NCBI GenBank assembly: GCA_018398585.1
Contig: JAGTTD010000008.1
Coordinates: forward strand, 28,139,208-28,203,207
Length of the DNA stretch: 64,000 nucleotides
Source: Simmondsia chinensis
Lineage: Eukaryota > Streptophyta > Magnoliopsida > Caryophyllales > Simmondsiaceae
Reading direction: 5' to 3'
Every line of letters begins with the position of its first letter. The stretch's first letter is position 1. The notes under the pieces were generated by a model, which was not told the origin of the DNA, did not search any database, and saw nothing but the letters and a program-made list of their open reading frames with translations. Both the position numbers and the translations under genes were made by a program. Positions 10,763-22,605 of the stretch are shown piece by piece.

Positions 10763-10772
10763 CTAAACAGTA
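10763..10772. repeat. SINE target-site duplication, left
   Basis: CTAAACAGTA, repeated exactly at 11014-11023. Confidence 0.85.
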
Positions 10773-11013
10773 CCAAAGAGGGTACCTACACGCTGTCATC
10801 GGATCCCATTAGAACTCCGAAGTTAAGCGTGCTTGGACGAGAGCAGTACCAGGATGGGTGATCTTCTGGGAAGTCCTCACCCTCAGGTTGGGGCAACTCG
10901 GAAATAGCCTCTCTTCAGGGGTAATACCCTGAAGGGGGAAGGCTGCGTACATCCGTCCTCCCAGGACCCTGCTTAGGCAGGAGCCCTTGATGCATTAGGT
11001 ATGTTGCTTATAG
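10773..11013 (+). mobile_element. 5S rRNA-headed SINE, copy 2
   Basis: Same organisation as 8124-8363 over its full length: 5S-like head (GGATCCCATTAGAACTCCGA, AGTTAAGCGTGCTTGGACGA, AGGATGGGTGATC, GGGAAGTCCTC) and tail with GGGGGAAGGCTGCGTACATC and GCATTAGGTATGTTGCTTAT. Flanked by a perfect 10-bp target duplication. It lies inside the MYB intron in sense orientation; its internal polymerase III promoter keeps the main 5S boxes. Confidence 0.92.
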
Positions 11014-11023
11014 CTAAACAGTA

Positions 11024-14000
11024 AATTCCCAAACATTATCAAGATAGATTATCAGAAAAGTTCACAAAGGCCAAATGATACCACGAAAATATATTTTATT
11101 AGGTTAGACAATAGTTGTTTTTTTTTTTTTCCCGCTTAATTTCTTCCAACCAAACAAAGGAAAAAATATCGATTATTTTTCTTGACTTTCAAACAAGGGG
11201 AAAATAAATCATTTTCTTTTATTTTCTTTCCCTTCAACTTTTTTTTTTGCCTCATGTCTTTCTTAATTCCAAACGGACTATAAGGAAAACTAAAATCCTA
11301 CTGCAGTTTGGGAAAGCCAGTTTTGAAGTAGTTCTAAGGATTTTGTGACTATTGTGGGGTATATAAAACCTAAAAAATGGAGATAATTGAGGTAGGACAA
11401 GTGCACCCAAATACCTAAGGATGTGTGTCAAACCACTAAGGATAAGCACACATAATCGTATCTACTCTGATCACCATGGCCTACCACCAATATGGATACA
11501 AACTAAACCACCACCACAAAGGATACAAGCCAATAAACCACCACACAAGGCAAAACCAAGTGACATAGGTTTAAAAAGAAAGTCCTCGGTTTGTATTTAC
11601 TTCATTCAACTTGAAGAGAATTACAAGTATCATGGCTAGTATTTATAGCCAGCAAACTGAACATTACAAAATGTAAAATAATGGGCTTGATTACGTAGTA
11701 TAATCAAAAGTAATCAAAACTTAGGTTAAGGGGGAAAAGTGTATGGCTGAAATGGTGCCCAAGTAGCAGCCCAGGTGTTTAGGGAGCAAAAAGAACACTA
11801 GCTTTGAAAATGGTCGAATGAGATGCCTCCCTAGGAGCTGCTTGCTTGGTGATCCAGGAAAGCATCAATAGGGCTGCTTGCTTTTCCTGATATATATTAA
11901 TTTGAGGCACTAACTTGGCAGCTTGCTGAAAGAATTGCTTGTTTATTCAAAAAGGGCAAATCTAGTTCTTAGTGGCTGCTCACTAGGATTAAGTCAAGTG
12001 AAAGCTTTTTCTACATGTCATCCTTCCATGCCTCCATGGCTGCCAAGCCATCTCGTCAAGTCAGCAGGTTTGCCACGCCACCTCTCTCACCCTGTTGCTG
12101 AATTTCTTCTCTTGGAAAATTAGATACAATTTGAGCTAAATCTACATCAAGTTTTAGGCTCCGTTGGTAGGAAAAAAATTTAGATTATAGGAATAAATTG
12201 TCCTCATTTTCGTAATTTATCACGCATTTGTTGATGGAAAAGGTCTGGGTGGGAAATGACTTCCCTTGTAAAATTAGGGCAAGTCATGATTCCATGTGAC
12301 GCAAAAACCTTCGCAATAGTGATTGTGCAGATTTGGACCTAATAGAAGCGAACCTAATTGGAACATAAACCATTATAACATTAGACAAGAATTAGCCGAA
12401 TAATCAAACAAAGCCGAGATGTTACTTTGTCATTGTTTCAACAAAACAATTTTTGTCATCTTGAATTGACATATGATATTATATAAAGAAGTTATAAATT
12501 AGATATTAGAGATTTGAAATTTTACTATATAGGTAGGTATCTTGATGTTTTAGTTATAATGATGTACCTTGAAGTTTAAAGGTTTCCCACTACCCCAAAG
12601 TCGAAAAATTTTATGAATCATGTATCTTTTGCCAAAAGTTGGGAGATTTTAAATAAAAATTGTTAATTGGAAACATGAGTTCAATAATGTATCTGTGTGC
12701 TTATGTGTGTGCGTGCGGGCACATGTTTGTGTGAGGTGATACATGATCAAATTTTAGAGTACCTGCAAAATAATTTTTTTATTTTATATAGCTTTGATAT
12801 TCAATTTTGTTTTTGTTACTTCTCATACATGTTAGATTGCTACTTATGTTATTTTATAATAAGATGTAAGATGAATAGTAAAAAAAAATATTCTTTTAAA
12901 CCATACAAGAAAACACCATAACATGGAAGCATGTTTTCTTTTGAAACAAATGAAGGAAAACCTCGATTACATTTTGATTTTTTGAACGAAAACAAACTTA
13001 TAGAATCTATTTTTCTCCCTAAACAAGTAGAGCCTAGAATCAATTTTCTCCATAAATATACATAGCCTTCAAGGTGGTTTTTTGGTTAAAAAAAAGCGCT
13101 TCTTGTGGTGTTTGAGAATGTGAGTTAGTTTCTTCAGTTTAATGTTGATAAGCAAAGCAGATTGAGATATGCAGGGGACACAATAGTATATATATACTGA
13201 TATCTAGCCTCATTTGTTTAGAGGGAAAAATAAATTTTAGGAATTAATTTTTTTAAAAAAAATTTCAAGGAAAATTAAATACTGATTGAGCTTTTTTATT
13301 ATCTGTTTTGAAGGAAAAATTCCTTCCATATTGTAATTTGTTTTGTATAGTTTTTAAAAAAATATTTTTCACCAATCATCTTACATTTGACTATAAAACA
13401 ATATAAGTAGTAATACAATATATATCAGAAGTAATAGAAAAATAAAATTAACTATATAGTTATATAAAATAGGAAAAGTATCTCTTACATACCCTAAACT
13501 TTGAGTACTTATCACCTAAGTACCATGTCATTTTACGATAAGACAATAAGACATGAAATTTAATCATCTAAATATATCCTATGTCAAAATTTGGTAAATT
13601 ATTGTTAAAATTTGGCTAATTTCCGAAAAAACACTAATATAAGGACTATAACCAAATATACATGTTATGTCAGTTGTTTTACAAACGATTGGCCATGTTC
13701 TAACATAAATTTCATATATATTATCAAAATAATGTGTCAAGTGAGTATTTTCTGACAATAAGAATCATTTCATTATGATAGAGGATATGTATATGTTATT
13801 CATTTCATGTTCCATGTGAATAATTTTCATTTAGAATCAATCAAGTTTTGGCAAATGATACTTTATTCTTAAAAATCTTAAACTTCAAGGTACTTGGGTG
13901 ATAAAACTTTAGCACTTCATGGTACATCATTGTATACTATTAAAATATTAAGATACCTATGTAATAAAGTCTCACATCTTGGGTACCTACTCAGTGACTT

Positions 14001-15719
14001 CCCAAATGTAATAGTATGTAGCAATTCAAAATGATAAAAATCGTTATGTTGAAACAATGAAAAGTAACATCCTGGTTCCGCTTGATTATTTAGTCCAATT
14101 CTTGTCCATTATTATGACATTAAAAAGTTTATGTTCCAATCTAATTCATTTTGGCTCAATACAGATCCGCATATTATGGCTTCCCCATTATAAAAAAGAA
14201 GTCATTTTTCACCTTCTTTTCTACCAGAAAATCTTTTCTCTCACCGTATGTGTGACAAACAATGGAAAAGATGAAACTAATTCCTAAAATTTACTTTTCC
14301 TTCTAAACAAATTGAGCCCTAATGGTATGTTTCCATTCAAGTATGATAATTACAAGCAACTATAGAAGTGAAAAGAGAAGGGGGGGGGGGGGGGGGGGGA
14401 GACGAGATAAAAAGAGAAACTTTTTCATGCCTTACTCTTTTCTCTAAAGGTCTTATTCATAGAATGCTAAATTACTCCAGAATGAATCCTACCATTTCCT
14501 ATGTTACCCTTTAACTTCGTATCTAATTGGTGCGCATAAGGTCCTTTGGTTTCATTTTTATCAAATTGTGGGTTAAAGATAACAAGGGGTTTCCCCTTGT
14601 TGCCTGGAATAAAGGATTGTATGATAGAGGGAGAATTAGTATCTATAAATTAATTTTTCTCTTTTCTATTGCTTGACGTATATTCCTTAATTGAAAAATA
14701 TTTTTCTTCGAAAATGCTTTTCCATACAATGGATGGAGTATGAATTCCCTAGTAAAATAGTAGAAGCCATCCTTCCAAGAATTGCTTGGAAAAGAATTGG
14801 CTTAAGAATGATAATCAAGTTCGACCTTGAATGAATTATTTTGTTTGATTCGATTTTTGGTCTTGACTGATGTCTTATATATTTTAAATATTTTTATTGT
14901 TTCATAGTTGAATCGAGTTAGGGAGAACTTTGACCCAACAAAAAAAAAGAGTTAGGATGAAGATCAATAAGAATTTGGATCAAGGATCAAGGATCAAAGT
15001 TTATCATAATCAATTCGGTTCGGTTATAAACTAAATGGCTAGGTTCAATTCGATTTTACAATTTGGGCTAGCACCGGTCTTCTATATGAAATTTTGATTT
15101 CTTTGTTAGCTTGGAAGTCACACTGTATTGAATTAATGGAGGTGCTTATGAAGCCGGACCATACTAAACTAAATAACTGAAGAATAAATTTATGATACAT
15201 ATTTGTTCTAGTCCTAGACCAAATTTAATTGGTCACGTCCATGCTTTATCTAGAACCGATATTTATCATATTTAAAAGGTTAAGCACACTAACTCTATTT
15301 TGAAACCGAACAAACAAAAAAATAAAGTTAAAATCACGAATAAAGATAGGACCTAATAATGAATATCACCATGTTGGAAAACTAAGGAACATAATTTACA
15401 ATATAACTAAGGAATAACGTGTTGAGTATTATGGCCAGGGAGTAACATGTTGAATACTAAAACTAGGACTTAACATTACTCAAACTAAACACCCGAAAAC
15501 TATCAAACGATTTTTTTTTCCTTGGAAAAAAAAAAAAGCTTCTCTACAGCCAAATAGAGCCAAGATGCTATGTTATCATTGTTTAGCAAAACAAATTTAT
15601 CATTCTGAATTATAAATAATGATTATATATAGCTTGGAAAGTTAATTTTATTTTTTTTAATTTGTTTGTCATGATATATCTCTACTCATGTTGCCCTTAT
15701 ATTTTGATAATTGAGTACA
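11024..15719. other. Intronic non-coding sequence with dispersed repeats
   Basis: No gene. 11280-11660 includes motifs (CTTGAAGAGAATTACAAG near 11610) common in plant LTRs, so a decayed LTR is possible. 12154-12417 begins GGCTCCGTTGG and ends CAAACAAAGCC, weak inverted ends that may mark an hAT-type MITE. 13480-13990 is a long copy of the dispersed GGTACTTGGGTGATAAAA repeat. Open frames here are all short and unmatched to known domains. Confidence 0.4.
14380..14399 (+). repeat. Poly-G run (20 bases)
   Basis: Uninterrupted G run. Such runs form G-quadruplexes and are hard to sequence, so the length may be inexact. Confidence 0.9.
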
Positions 15720-18460
15720 AACACACACAAAGGGTGCAAAGCACATGGCCCACAAGAAAAATATAGAAAAACAACCAAAAGAGAGAACAAAAGCCAACCA
15801 AAACTAGTGCCACACCCTACCAAAAATGACCAAAACAATAAAGGACCGGGGGATTGGACATATCTAATTTGTCCACTTTAGAATGGCATCCATGTTCTTC
15901 GCCACTTCCTGCGAATCGTATGGTGGCTCTAGACACTAAGCCAAGGCCAATAAGCCCACTCTCATTGGTATACTTCAGAACAAGTCATCTTCATTCGATC
16001 GCTCATTATTCAAAACTATCATGTTTCTCTTACGCCAACTAACCCATGCACTTATGAAGAAAAGCAACATCCACACCTTTTTTGAAATTTCCCGTCAATG
16101 CAAATTGAGATCCATTGGTCAAAGAGGTCACGAATTAAACCTAGGAGCACCAAATCAAATCTCCACCAATTCACCACACCAAAGAGCCCAACTATGATGG
16201 CACCTAATAAACGGATGATTTAGCTCCTCAGGTTCACACAAACAAAGGGCAACCCTCATATTTGCATCTTAAGGATACCCATTCTGTGGAGTCTATGTTC
16301 CGTACTCAATTAGGAGAGTGAACCAAACAAATAGGTTGACCTTCGGGGGTACTAAAACCTTCCAAACACCACATACCAAATTATCTAACGGGCTGTGCTG
16401 AGAGTGAATATTCAAAACCTTATTGATTAGCAATTGAATATTGAAGATTCCGTTTTTTTTTTAACCACAAAACCACTCTATCTTCCTATTCATGCCTTAA
16501 TCTGAATGACGCCAATAGGTCAGAAAACTTTGTTGCTTGGATTGACTCACAATCTTAGAAATTCCTTGACCAATTAAACATCCATCTCTATAACGTCCAC
16601 CCAATTCCTATTTTTGAGTCTGTCTGATTTTTCTGGAGTGAGTTGAGGTAGAGCTTATGAAACTTAACTTTAAGCGGCGCATCGGATTCTAGTTGTCATG
16701 CCAAAATTTAATATTAACACCATTACCTAGTGTAACTCACATTTCTTTCAAAATAATCTATTAGGCGTCCACCCCACCACGAGAACCAACAATACTGCCC
16801 CAAACACTGCTAGTCTTCTTTTCTCTATCATCCAAGGGGAAAGGATCATGGACCCCATGGATGGATTTGTTGATTTTCTTCCTAAGGCAATCACCTTTCA
16901 ACTCGAATATCTCCACCACCACTTATACGAGAGCAACATTCTTCAAAAAAGGATTACCCACCCCAAGCCCACCCAAGTGCCTTGGTTCTTGCATCAACTT
17001 TGACTTGACAAGAGGAATATCAGACCCATTTTTAGATCCTTTCAAGAAGAAGTTTCTTTGAATCTTGATAATCCTCCTAGCAACTGCCTTTTGTGCCTTA
17101 AAGATGGAAAGATAGCAGGAGAGAAGACTATTTAGAATTGCTTAGATAAGCACTAACATGATCTACTTTGGAAAGGGTACATGCTTTCCATCCAGCTAGT
17201 CTTTTGTCAATTCTGTCAATAACCGATTTCCAAGACTTGACAAGTCTTAGATCTGTCCTAAGTGGAATCTCAAGTAAACTAAGAGGAGCTTTCTGTGCTT
17301 ACAACATAAAATGGCAGCCACCTCTATCATCCATGTGCTTTCCCGCATAGTATATATTCGATTTGAGGAAGTTAATTCAGAATTCCAAAAGCGAGAGAAA
17401 ACAGAGTAATACCTCTTTGAGGGAAATTGGCCAGATCTATTTGCTGGGCAAAATACAAATTTAAAATGTCAAAAGAGAAACTCCATGACAACCAATCCTT
17501 ACTTCGAAAGTAATCTTGTTGCTATTGCGCCTTTTACAAGCAAATTGAAGGGCTTAACAATGAGGAGGAACGGAAGAAGAGGGAGTGGGTCCCCTTGGCG
17601 TGGTCACGAGCCATCCTAAATGGCGGGGTAGGGGAACCATTAGTGAGGATGAAGATTGAGGTCGTGGATAAGCATTGTGAGATCCAATCCCTCCATTTTG
17701 ACCTGAAGCCCATCTTCCACAACACCTCATCAACAAACGTCCATCTCATAGTGTCATTTTCTTTTTGGAAGTCGAGCTTCAATAGGATACCCGATTTCCT
17801 CTTCTTCTTTAACCAACTAATGACTTCATTGGCAATAAGAGCACCATCGAGGATTTGTCGACACACCGCAAATGTGGATTGTGTTTCACCAATCAAACCT
17901 GGGAGGACACTTGGGAGTGTCTTACTCAAGATTTTGGTGATAATTTTGTATAAGTAACTTACCATGCTAATAGGCCTGAAGTCATTCATCTTACGAGCAT
18001 TACCAACCTTTGGGATCAAGGTTTTACAAGTAGTGTTGATTCTTCCAGGGAGGCAACCGGATTCAAAGAAGTACAAAGTAAGATTAAGAACGTCTCCCAC
18101 TACCGTATCCTAGAGACTTAAGGAAGTGCAAGCCATCATAACCTAGTGCCTTGCTCAAGTCGCATACCTATACTGCCTTCTTGACCGCATCACGAGATGG
18201 TATAATCTCAAGCTCAGTAATCAAGGCCTGTTTAATGGTAGGAATAGGAAAATTCCCCAAATCGAGCATTAGCACAATATCTTGTTTATACAACAATCTA
18301 AAGTATCTAATCACCTTGTCTCTCATTTTCTTTGGATGAGATTAAAGGCGTCTACCAACCCTGACACGTGAGATTTTCTCGAAACCCCAGTTAACTGAAG
18401 CAAGAGTATAGAAGTACAAAGTGTTCTTATCATTTTCCTTCATAAACTTGCACCTTGAGA
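15720..18460 (-). mobile_element. Decayed L1-type LINE in MYB intron
   Basis: Minus strand. Near 18440-18400 the translation has the DKNTLYFYTLASV segment that precedes reverse transcriptase in plant LINEs; near 18160-18130 comes VCDLSKALGYDGLHF (from CDSSKAPGPDG). The RT core is 18100-17534. Further on, 17230-17150 reads IDRIDKRLAGW and about 16990-16960 reads EPRHLGGLGVGN, both landmarks of the zone between RT and the C-terminal zinc-finger region. The 3' end is near 15720-15840 with a non-coding tail. Stops and frameshifts are frequent. The 5' end (endonuclease, ORF1) is absent, a usual 5' truncation. Confidence 0.85.
17534..18100 (-). pseudogene. LINE reverse transcriptase core fragment
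   Basis: A 188-residue open stretch with the N-terminal RT blocks: LIPKVGNARKMNDFRPISMV (compare L.PK......DFRPISL), then a TQSTFAVCRQILDGALIANE block (compare QSAFV.GR.ILD....ANE) and LLKLDFQKENDTMRW (compare K.DF.KAYD.V.W). The first catalytic Asp region is altered by an extra residue (KENDTM). The FADD catalytic box is not in this frame. Not functional. Confidence 0.9.
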
Positions 18461-18952
18461 GTTATTTCCAGTATTTGGCTTTTCTTCTATACCATATCCA
18501 AATATAAGCTTAAAGAGTCGATAACAAGACATATGATACTGGTGAAAAATGTTCATTTTTATACCAAACAAGAGAACATCATAAGATGGAAATGTGTTAT
18601 CTTTGGCAAAGAAAATCCACAAGTGAATTTTTGATCTTCTTCTGTTCTAAAGAACAACATTTTCCTGAAGAAGAGAACTTCCACTCTACCAAACAATGGC
18701 GACATCTTTTTTTTTTTTTTTTTTTTTTCCCTCATAGGTGGACTAACTATTGCACTATAATTCATATTGCATTAATCCCATAGGATGGCCACCAACATTA
18801 TTATGTTCACTCGAGCAATGGTGAACTCGTCTTTTAGAAAAGTGTTGTTTGGCACTGTAGTGTCAATCATCTTCATCCAGAAAAATATTTCTCGTTATTT
18901 TCTTACATATTGTGATTAATAAATATCAGTGTTATTGCTCATTGTTTAATAG

Positions 18953-19398
18953 GTAACAAGTGGGCCACCATAGCCCGCAACCTACCCGGTCGGACTGACA
19001 ATGCGATCAAAAACCACTGGAATTCCAGCCTCAAGAGAAAACGGGTGGATGAGCTAATTGGGTCGCACCGGGTTAAGCTGGCCCGGTTGACCGAGTCACA
19101 GAAATCCGGGTCAGTAGTTAAATGGGAGCCCGGTTCAGTTGAGCAGGAGCATGACAGTTATGGTGGGGACGAAGCATCGGACAGTGAAGGACCTGCCACA
19201 TTGCTGTCATTGATGCCGTTGGGAAAGAGTGAGATGGTGCCACGTGGAGGAGAGAATGAAAAGGGATGGTTGGACAAAGGGGATTGGTTCAGCGTGATGC
19301 GGCTTATGGTAGCGGAAGAGGTCGAATTAGGGAAATCGTACGGTTTGGACCCCCCACCCCAACCTTATTCTTTTTTAGACCCCATTAACCATAAATAG
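18953..19398 (+). CDS. R2R3-MYB transcription factor, exon 2 with transposon-derived C-terminus
   Basis: The acceptor is AG at 18951-18952. The exon completes R3 ([20 protein letters not shown] and [10 protein letters not shown]) and encodes a C-terminal region with a Leu-rich segment [10 protein letters not shown], a loose match to the LxLxL repression motif position of subgroup 22 proteins, and [15 protein letters not shown], resembling their conserved Met/acidic C-terminal helix. With exon 1 the protein is 244 residues. From 19330 onward the reading frame is inside the terminal inverted repeat of the MULE: the last 22 residues ([10 protein letters not shown] to NHK) and the TAG at 19396 come from the transposon. 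The displaced host sequence at 37802-37816 would give ELQG-stop. Function is unproven; no lesion is seen in the MYB domain. Confidence 0.92.
19321..19329. repeat. Putative MULE target duplication, left
   Basis: GTCGAATTA before the element; CAGGAATTA follows it at 37799-37807. Only the last six bases (GAATTA) agree. MULEs usually make 8-11 bp (commonly 9) duplications, so one copy has probably mutated or the outer end is misplaced by a few bases. Confidence 0.55.
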
Positions 19399-22329
19399 AC
19401 TTTTTTGCACAAAAATGCCCACCCACCTCAACCCACCCCCATCCGTCCTCTCTCTGTCTCCCTTTCTCTCTCCTCATTTAATGCAAGGTAGGCAAAAGGA
19501 CACTTTTTTGACTTTTTCACTCTTGCTTTTCTTCATTTTTTTTTTCCTTTCGAATTTTTTTGCCAAAAAAAAATATTATTTCCAAATTTGCCCTTTCTTC
19601 TTCTTCCCTCCCAGACCTTGTTTAGGTGTGTTTCAAGTAATTAGTGGTGTCTGAAATAAAATTATACACTGTGTATGATGCATTATAATGCTGTAAAGTG
19701 AACTTATTCAGGTGTATCTCAAGAAATTAGTGGTAAATGACTTATCATACACAATGTATGATAGGTTATAATGGCATAAAATCAACTTTTGCTGATTTTT
19801 TCAAGTAATTAGGTGTACAGTGGTCTGAAATCGAATCATACACTGGGTATGATGCGTTTTAATGCTGTAAAATGACCTTATTCAGGTATACTTCAAGTAA
19901 TTAGTGGCAAATAACTTGTCATACACAATGTATGATAGGTTTTAATGGCATAAAATCAACTTTTACTGGTTTTTTCAAGTAATTACTGTTACAGTGGGCT
20001 GAAATCGAATCATACAATGGGTATGATGAGTTAAAATGGTTTAATATGAACCTTTTCAGTTATTTTTCAAGTAATTAGTGGTAAATGACCTATCATACAC
20101 AAATTATTATAGGTTTTAATGGCATGAAATCAACTTTTGCAGATTTTTTTATGTAATTACTGTTGCAGTGGTCTGAAATCGAATCATACACTGGGTATGA
20201 TGGTTTTAATGGTGCAAAATGAACTTATTTAGGTGTATTTCAAGCAATTAGTGGTAAATGACTTATCATACATAATGTATGATAGGTTATAATGGCAAAA
20301 AATTAGCTTTGGCTGTTTTTTTTCAAGTAATTAGGGGTATAGTGGTCTGAAATCAAATTATACACTGGGTATGATGCGTTTTAATGGTGTAAAATGAACT
20401 TATTCAGGTGTAGTTTAAGCAATTAGTAGTAAATGACTTATCATACACAATGTATGATAGGTTATAATGGCATAAAATTAACTTTTTGCTGTTTTTTTCA
20501 AGTAATTAGTGGTATAGTGGTCTGAAATCGAATCATACACTGGGTGTGATGTGTTTTAATGGTGTAAAATGAACTTATTCAGGTGTATTCCAAGCAATTA
20601 GTGGTAAACGACTTGTCATACACAATGTATGATAGGTTTTAATGGTATAAAATCAACTTTTGCTCTTTTTTTCAAGTAATTACTATTACAGTGGGCTGAA
20701 ATCGAATCATACAATGGGTAGGATGCGTTAAAATGGTTTAAAATGAACCTTTTCAGGTATGTTTCAAGTAATTAGAGGTAAATGAGTTATCATACACAAA
20801 TTATTATAGGTTTTAATGGCATGAAATCAACTTTTGCAGTTTTTTTATGTAATTACTGTTGCAGTGGTCTAAAATCGAATCATACCATGGGTATGATGCG
20901 TTTTAATGGTGTAAAATAAACTTATTCAGGTGTACTCCAAGCAATTAGTGGTAAATGACTTGTCATACACAATGTATGATAGGTTTAAATGGCATAAAAT
21001 CAACTTTTACTGATTTTTTCAAGTAATTACTGTTACAGTGGGCTGAAATTGAATCATAAAATGGGTATGATGCGTTAAAATGGTTTAATATGAACCTTTT
21101 CATGTATGTTTCAAGTAATTAGTGGTAAATGACTTATCATACACAAATTATTATAGGTTTTAATGGCTTAAAATCAACTTTTGCAGTTTTTTTTTATGTA
21201 TTTAGTCTTACAGTGGTCTGAAATCAGGTCCTACACTGTGTATGATCCCTTAAAATGGTTATAATGAACTTTTTCAGGTATATTTTAAGCAATTAGTGGT
21301 AAATGACTTATCATACACAATATATGATACGTTATAATGGAATAAAATCAAATTTTAATGTTGTTTTCAAGTAATTACTGTTACAGTGGGCTGAAATCGA
21401 ATCATACAATGGGTATGATGCGTTAAAATGGTTTAATATGAACCTTTTCAGGTATGTTTCAAGTAATTAGTGGTAAATGACCTATCATACACAAATTATT
21501 ATAGGTTTTATTGGCATGAAATCAACTTTTGCAGTTTTTTTTTATGTAATTACTGTTGCAGTGGTCTGAAATCGAATCATACACTGGGTATGATGCGTTT
21601 TAATGGTGTAAAATAAACTTATTCAGGTGTATGCCAAGCAATTAGTGGTAAATGACTTGTCAAACACAATGTATGATAGGTTTAAATGGCATAAAATCCA
21701 CTTTTACTGATTTTTTCAAGTAATTAGGGGTATAGTGGTTTAAAATCGAATCATACACTAGGTGTGATGAGTTTTAATGGTGTAAAATGAACTTATTCAG
21801 GTGTAGTTAAAACAATTAGTGGTAAATGACTTATCATACACAATGTATGATAGGTTATAATGGCATAAAATCAACTTTTGCTGTTTTTTTTCAAGTAATT
21901 AGGGGTACAGTGGTCTGAAATCAAATCATATACTGGGTATGATGCCTTATAATGGTGTAAAGTAACCTTATTCAGGTATACTTGAAGTAATTAGCGGTAA
22001 AGAACTTGTCATACACAATGTATGATAGGTTTTATTGGCATAAAATCAACTTTTGTAGGTTTTTTCATGTATTTAGGGGTACAGTGGTCTGAAATCTGCT
22101 TATATACGTGTATTTCAAGTTTTTTTGGTGTATGATGCACTTCATACATGGTGTATGATGGGTTATATTTATGTAAAATCAACGTGTATTTGTGTATTTT
22201 TGGGATGTGTATTTAGAAAAAAAATATACATTTTCAGTAAAGTAATCCGTACGATTTCCCTTCAAAAAGGCCCTCCCATTCACCCCCCCCCCCCCCAACC
22301 CGTCCCCTTTCTCTCTCCTCATTTAATGC
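19330..22329 (+). repeat. Left terminal inverted repeat of MULE
   Basis: About 3.0 kb. Outer 290 bp are unique-looking: a CCCACC/CTCTCT-rich part ending CTCCTCATTTAATGC, then a T-rich part. From about 19620 to 22190 it is a tandem array. Its inner end (22247-22260) carries CCGTACGATTTCCC, an inverted copy of the outer terminus, followed by another CCCACC...CTCTCTCCTCATTTAATGC stretch. Beyond 22329 similarity to the right repeat stops. Confidence 0.9.
19620..22190 (+). repeat. Tandem array of palindromic units in left end
   Basis: Two alternating half-units of about 88 bp form a higher unit of about 176 bp. One half has TCATACACTGGGTATGATGC followed by TTTTAATGGTGTAAAATGAA; the other has ATCATACACAATGTATGATA followed by GGCATAAAATCAACTTTTGC. 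Both include AAGTAATTAGTGG-like linkers. About 14-15 higher units are present with scattered substitutions. The palindromic cores could be protein-binding sites or hairpins. Confidence 0.93.
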
Positions 22330-22605
22330 CATCCCATCTATACCCCTACTCTCGCCTCATTTACTAACAGCTGTAAAACCCCTTCCCGCCTTTCTGTCCT
22401 CCCCATAAGCAACTTGTTTTACAAGCCACCAGTCACTCTCCTCTTTCTCTCACCCGTTCATTCTCTCTCTCCTCTTTCCGAAATTTGTTCATCCTCTTTC
22501 TCCTCTACTTCAGCTGCGATTCTCGTTCCCGTGGGTCTGACCTCTGTTTTCACACCTTCATCCTTGATCTCTAGCTGCTGCAGTCTTTAATCACGATTTT
22601 CGAAG
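22330..22605 (+). promoter_or_regulatory. Promoter/5' UTR region of DUF1985-Ulp1 gene
   Basis: Single-copy, pyrimidine-rich sequence (many CTC and TCTCTC runs) between the left inverted repeat and a strong donor site (CGAAG|GTGAGT at 22605/22606). The sequence is read as a non-coding first exon because the next acceptor falls exactly before the first in-frame ATG. No TATA box was assigned. Confidence 0.55.

Larger units (their letters stand above)
9605..18952 (+). other. 9.35-kb MYB intron, phase 1
   Basis: Starts GTAATG and ends TTTAATAG. It splits a Gly codon in the R3 repeat. Contents: AT-rich simple sequence (10100-10520), 5S-SINE copy 2 (10773-11013), dispersed AT-rich repeats, a G20 run (14380-14399), repeat pairs (12410-12500 with 15550-15645; 12885-12960 with 18555-18640), a dead LINE on the minus strand (about 15720-18460) and a T run (about 18709-18728). 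No further MYB coding sequence was seen. Arabidopsis subgroup 22 genes are intronless, so an intron here is notable if the gene belongs to that subgroup. Confidence 0.88.

Noticed and set aside
8124..11013. Cassandra-type LTR retrotransposon made of the two 5S-containing units
   Set aside because: Each unit has its own different target duplication of 10-15 bp, so they are independent insertions and not an LTR pair.
12697..12921. Small Cys-rich peptide gene (74 codons)
   Set aside because: The frame lies in AT-rich intron sequence, has no signal peptide with spaced cysteines of a known family, and ends in a Lys/Tyr-rich low-complexity tail.
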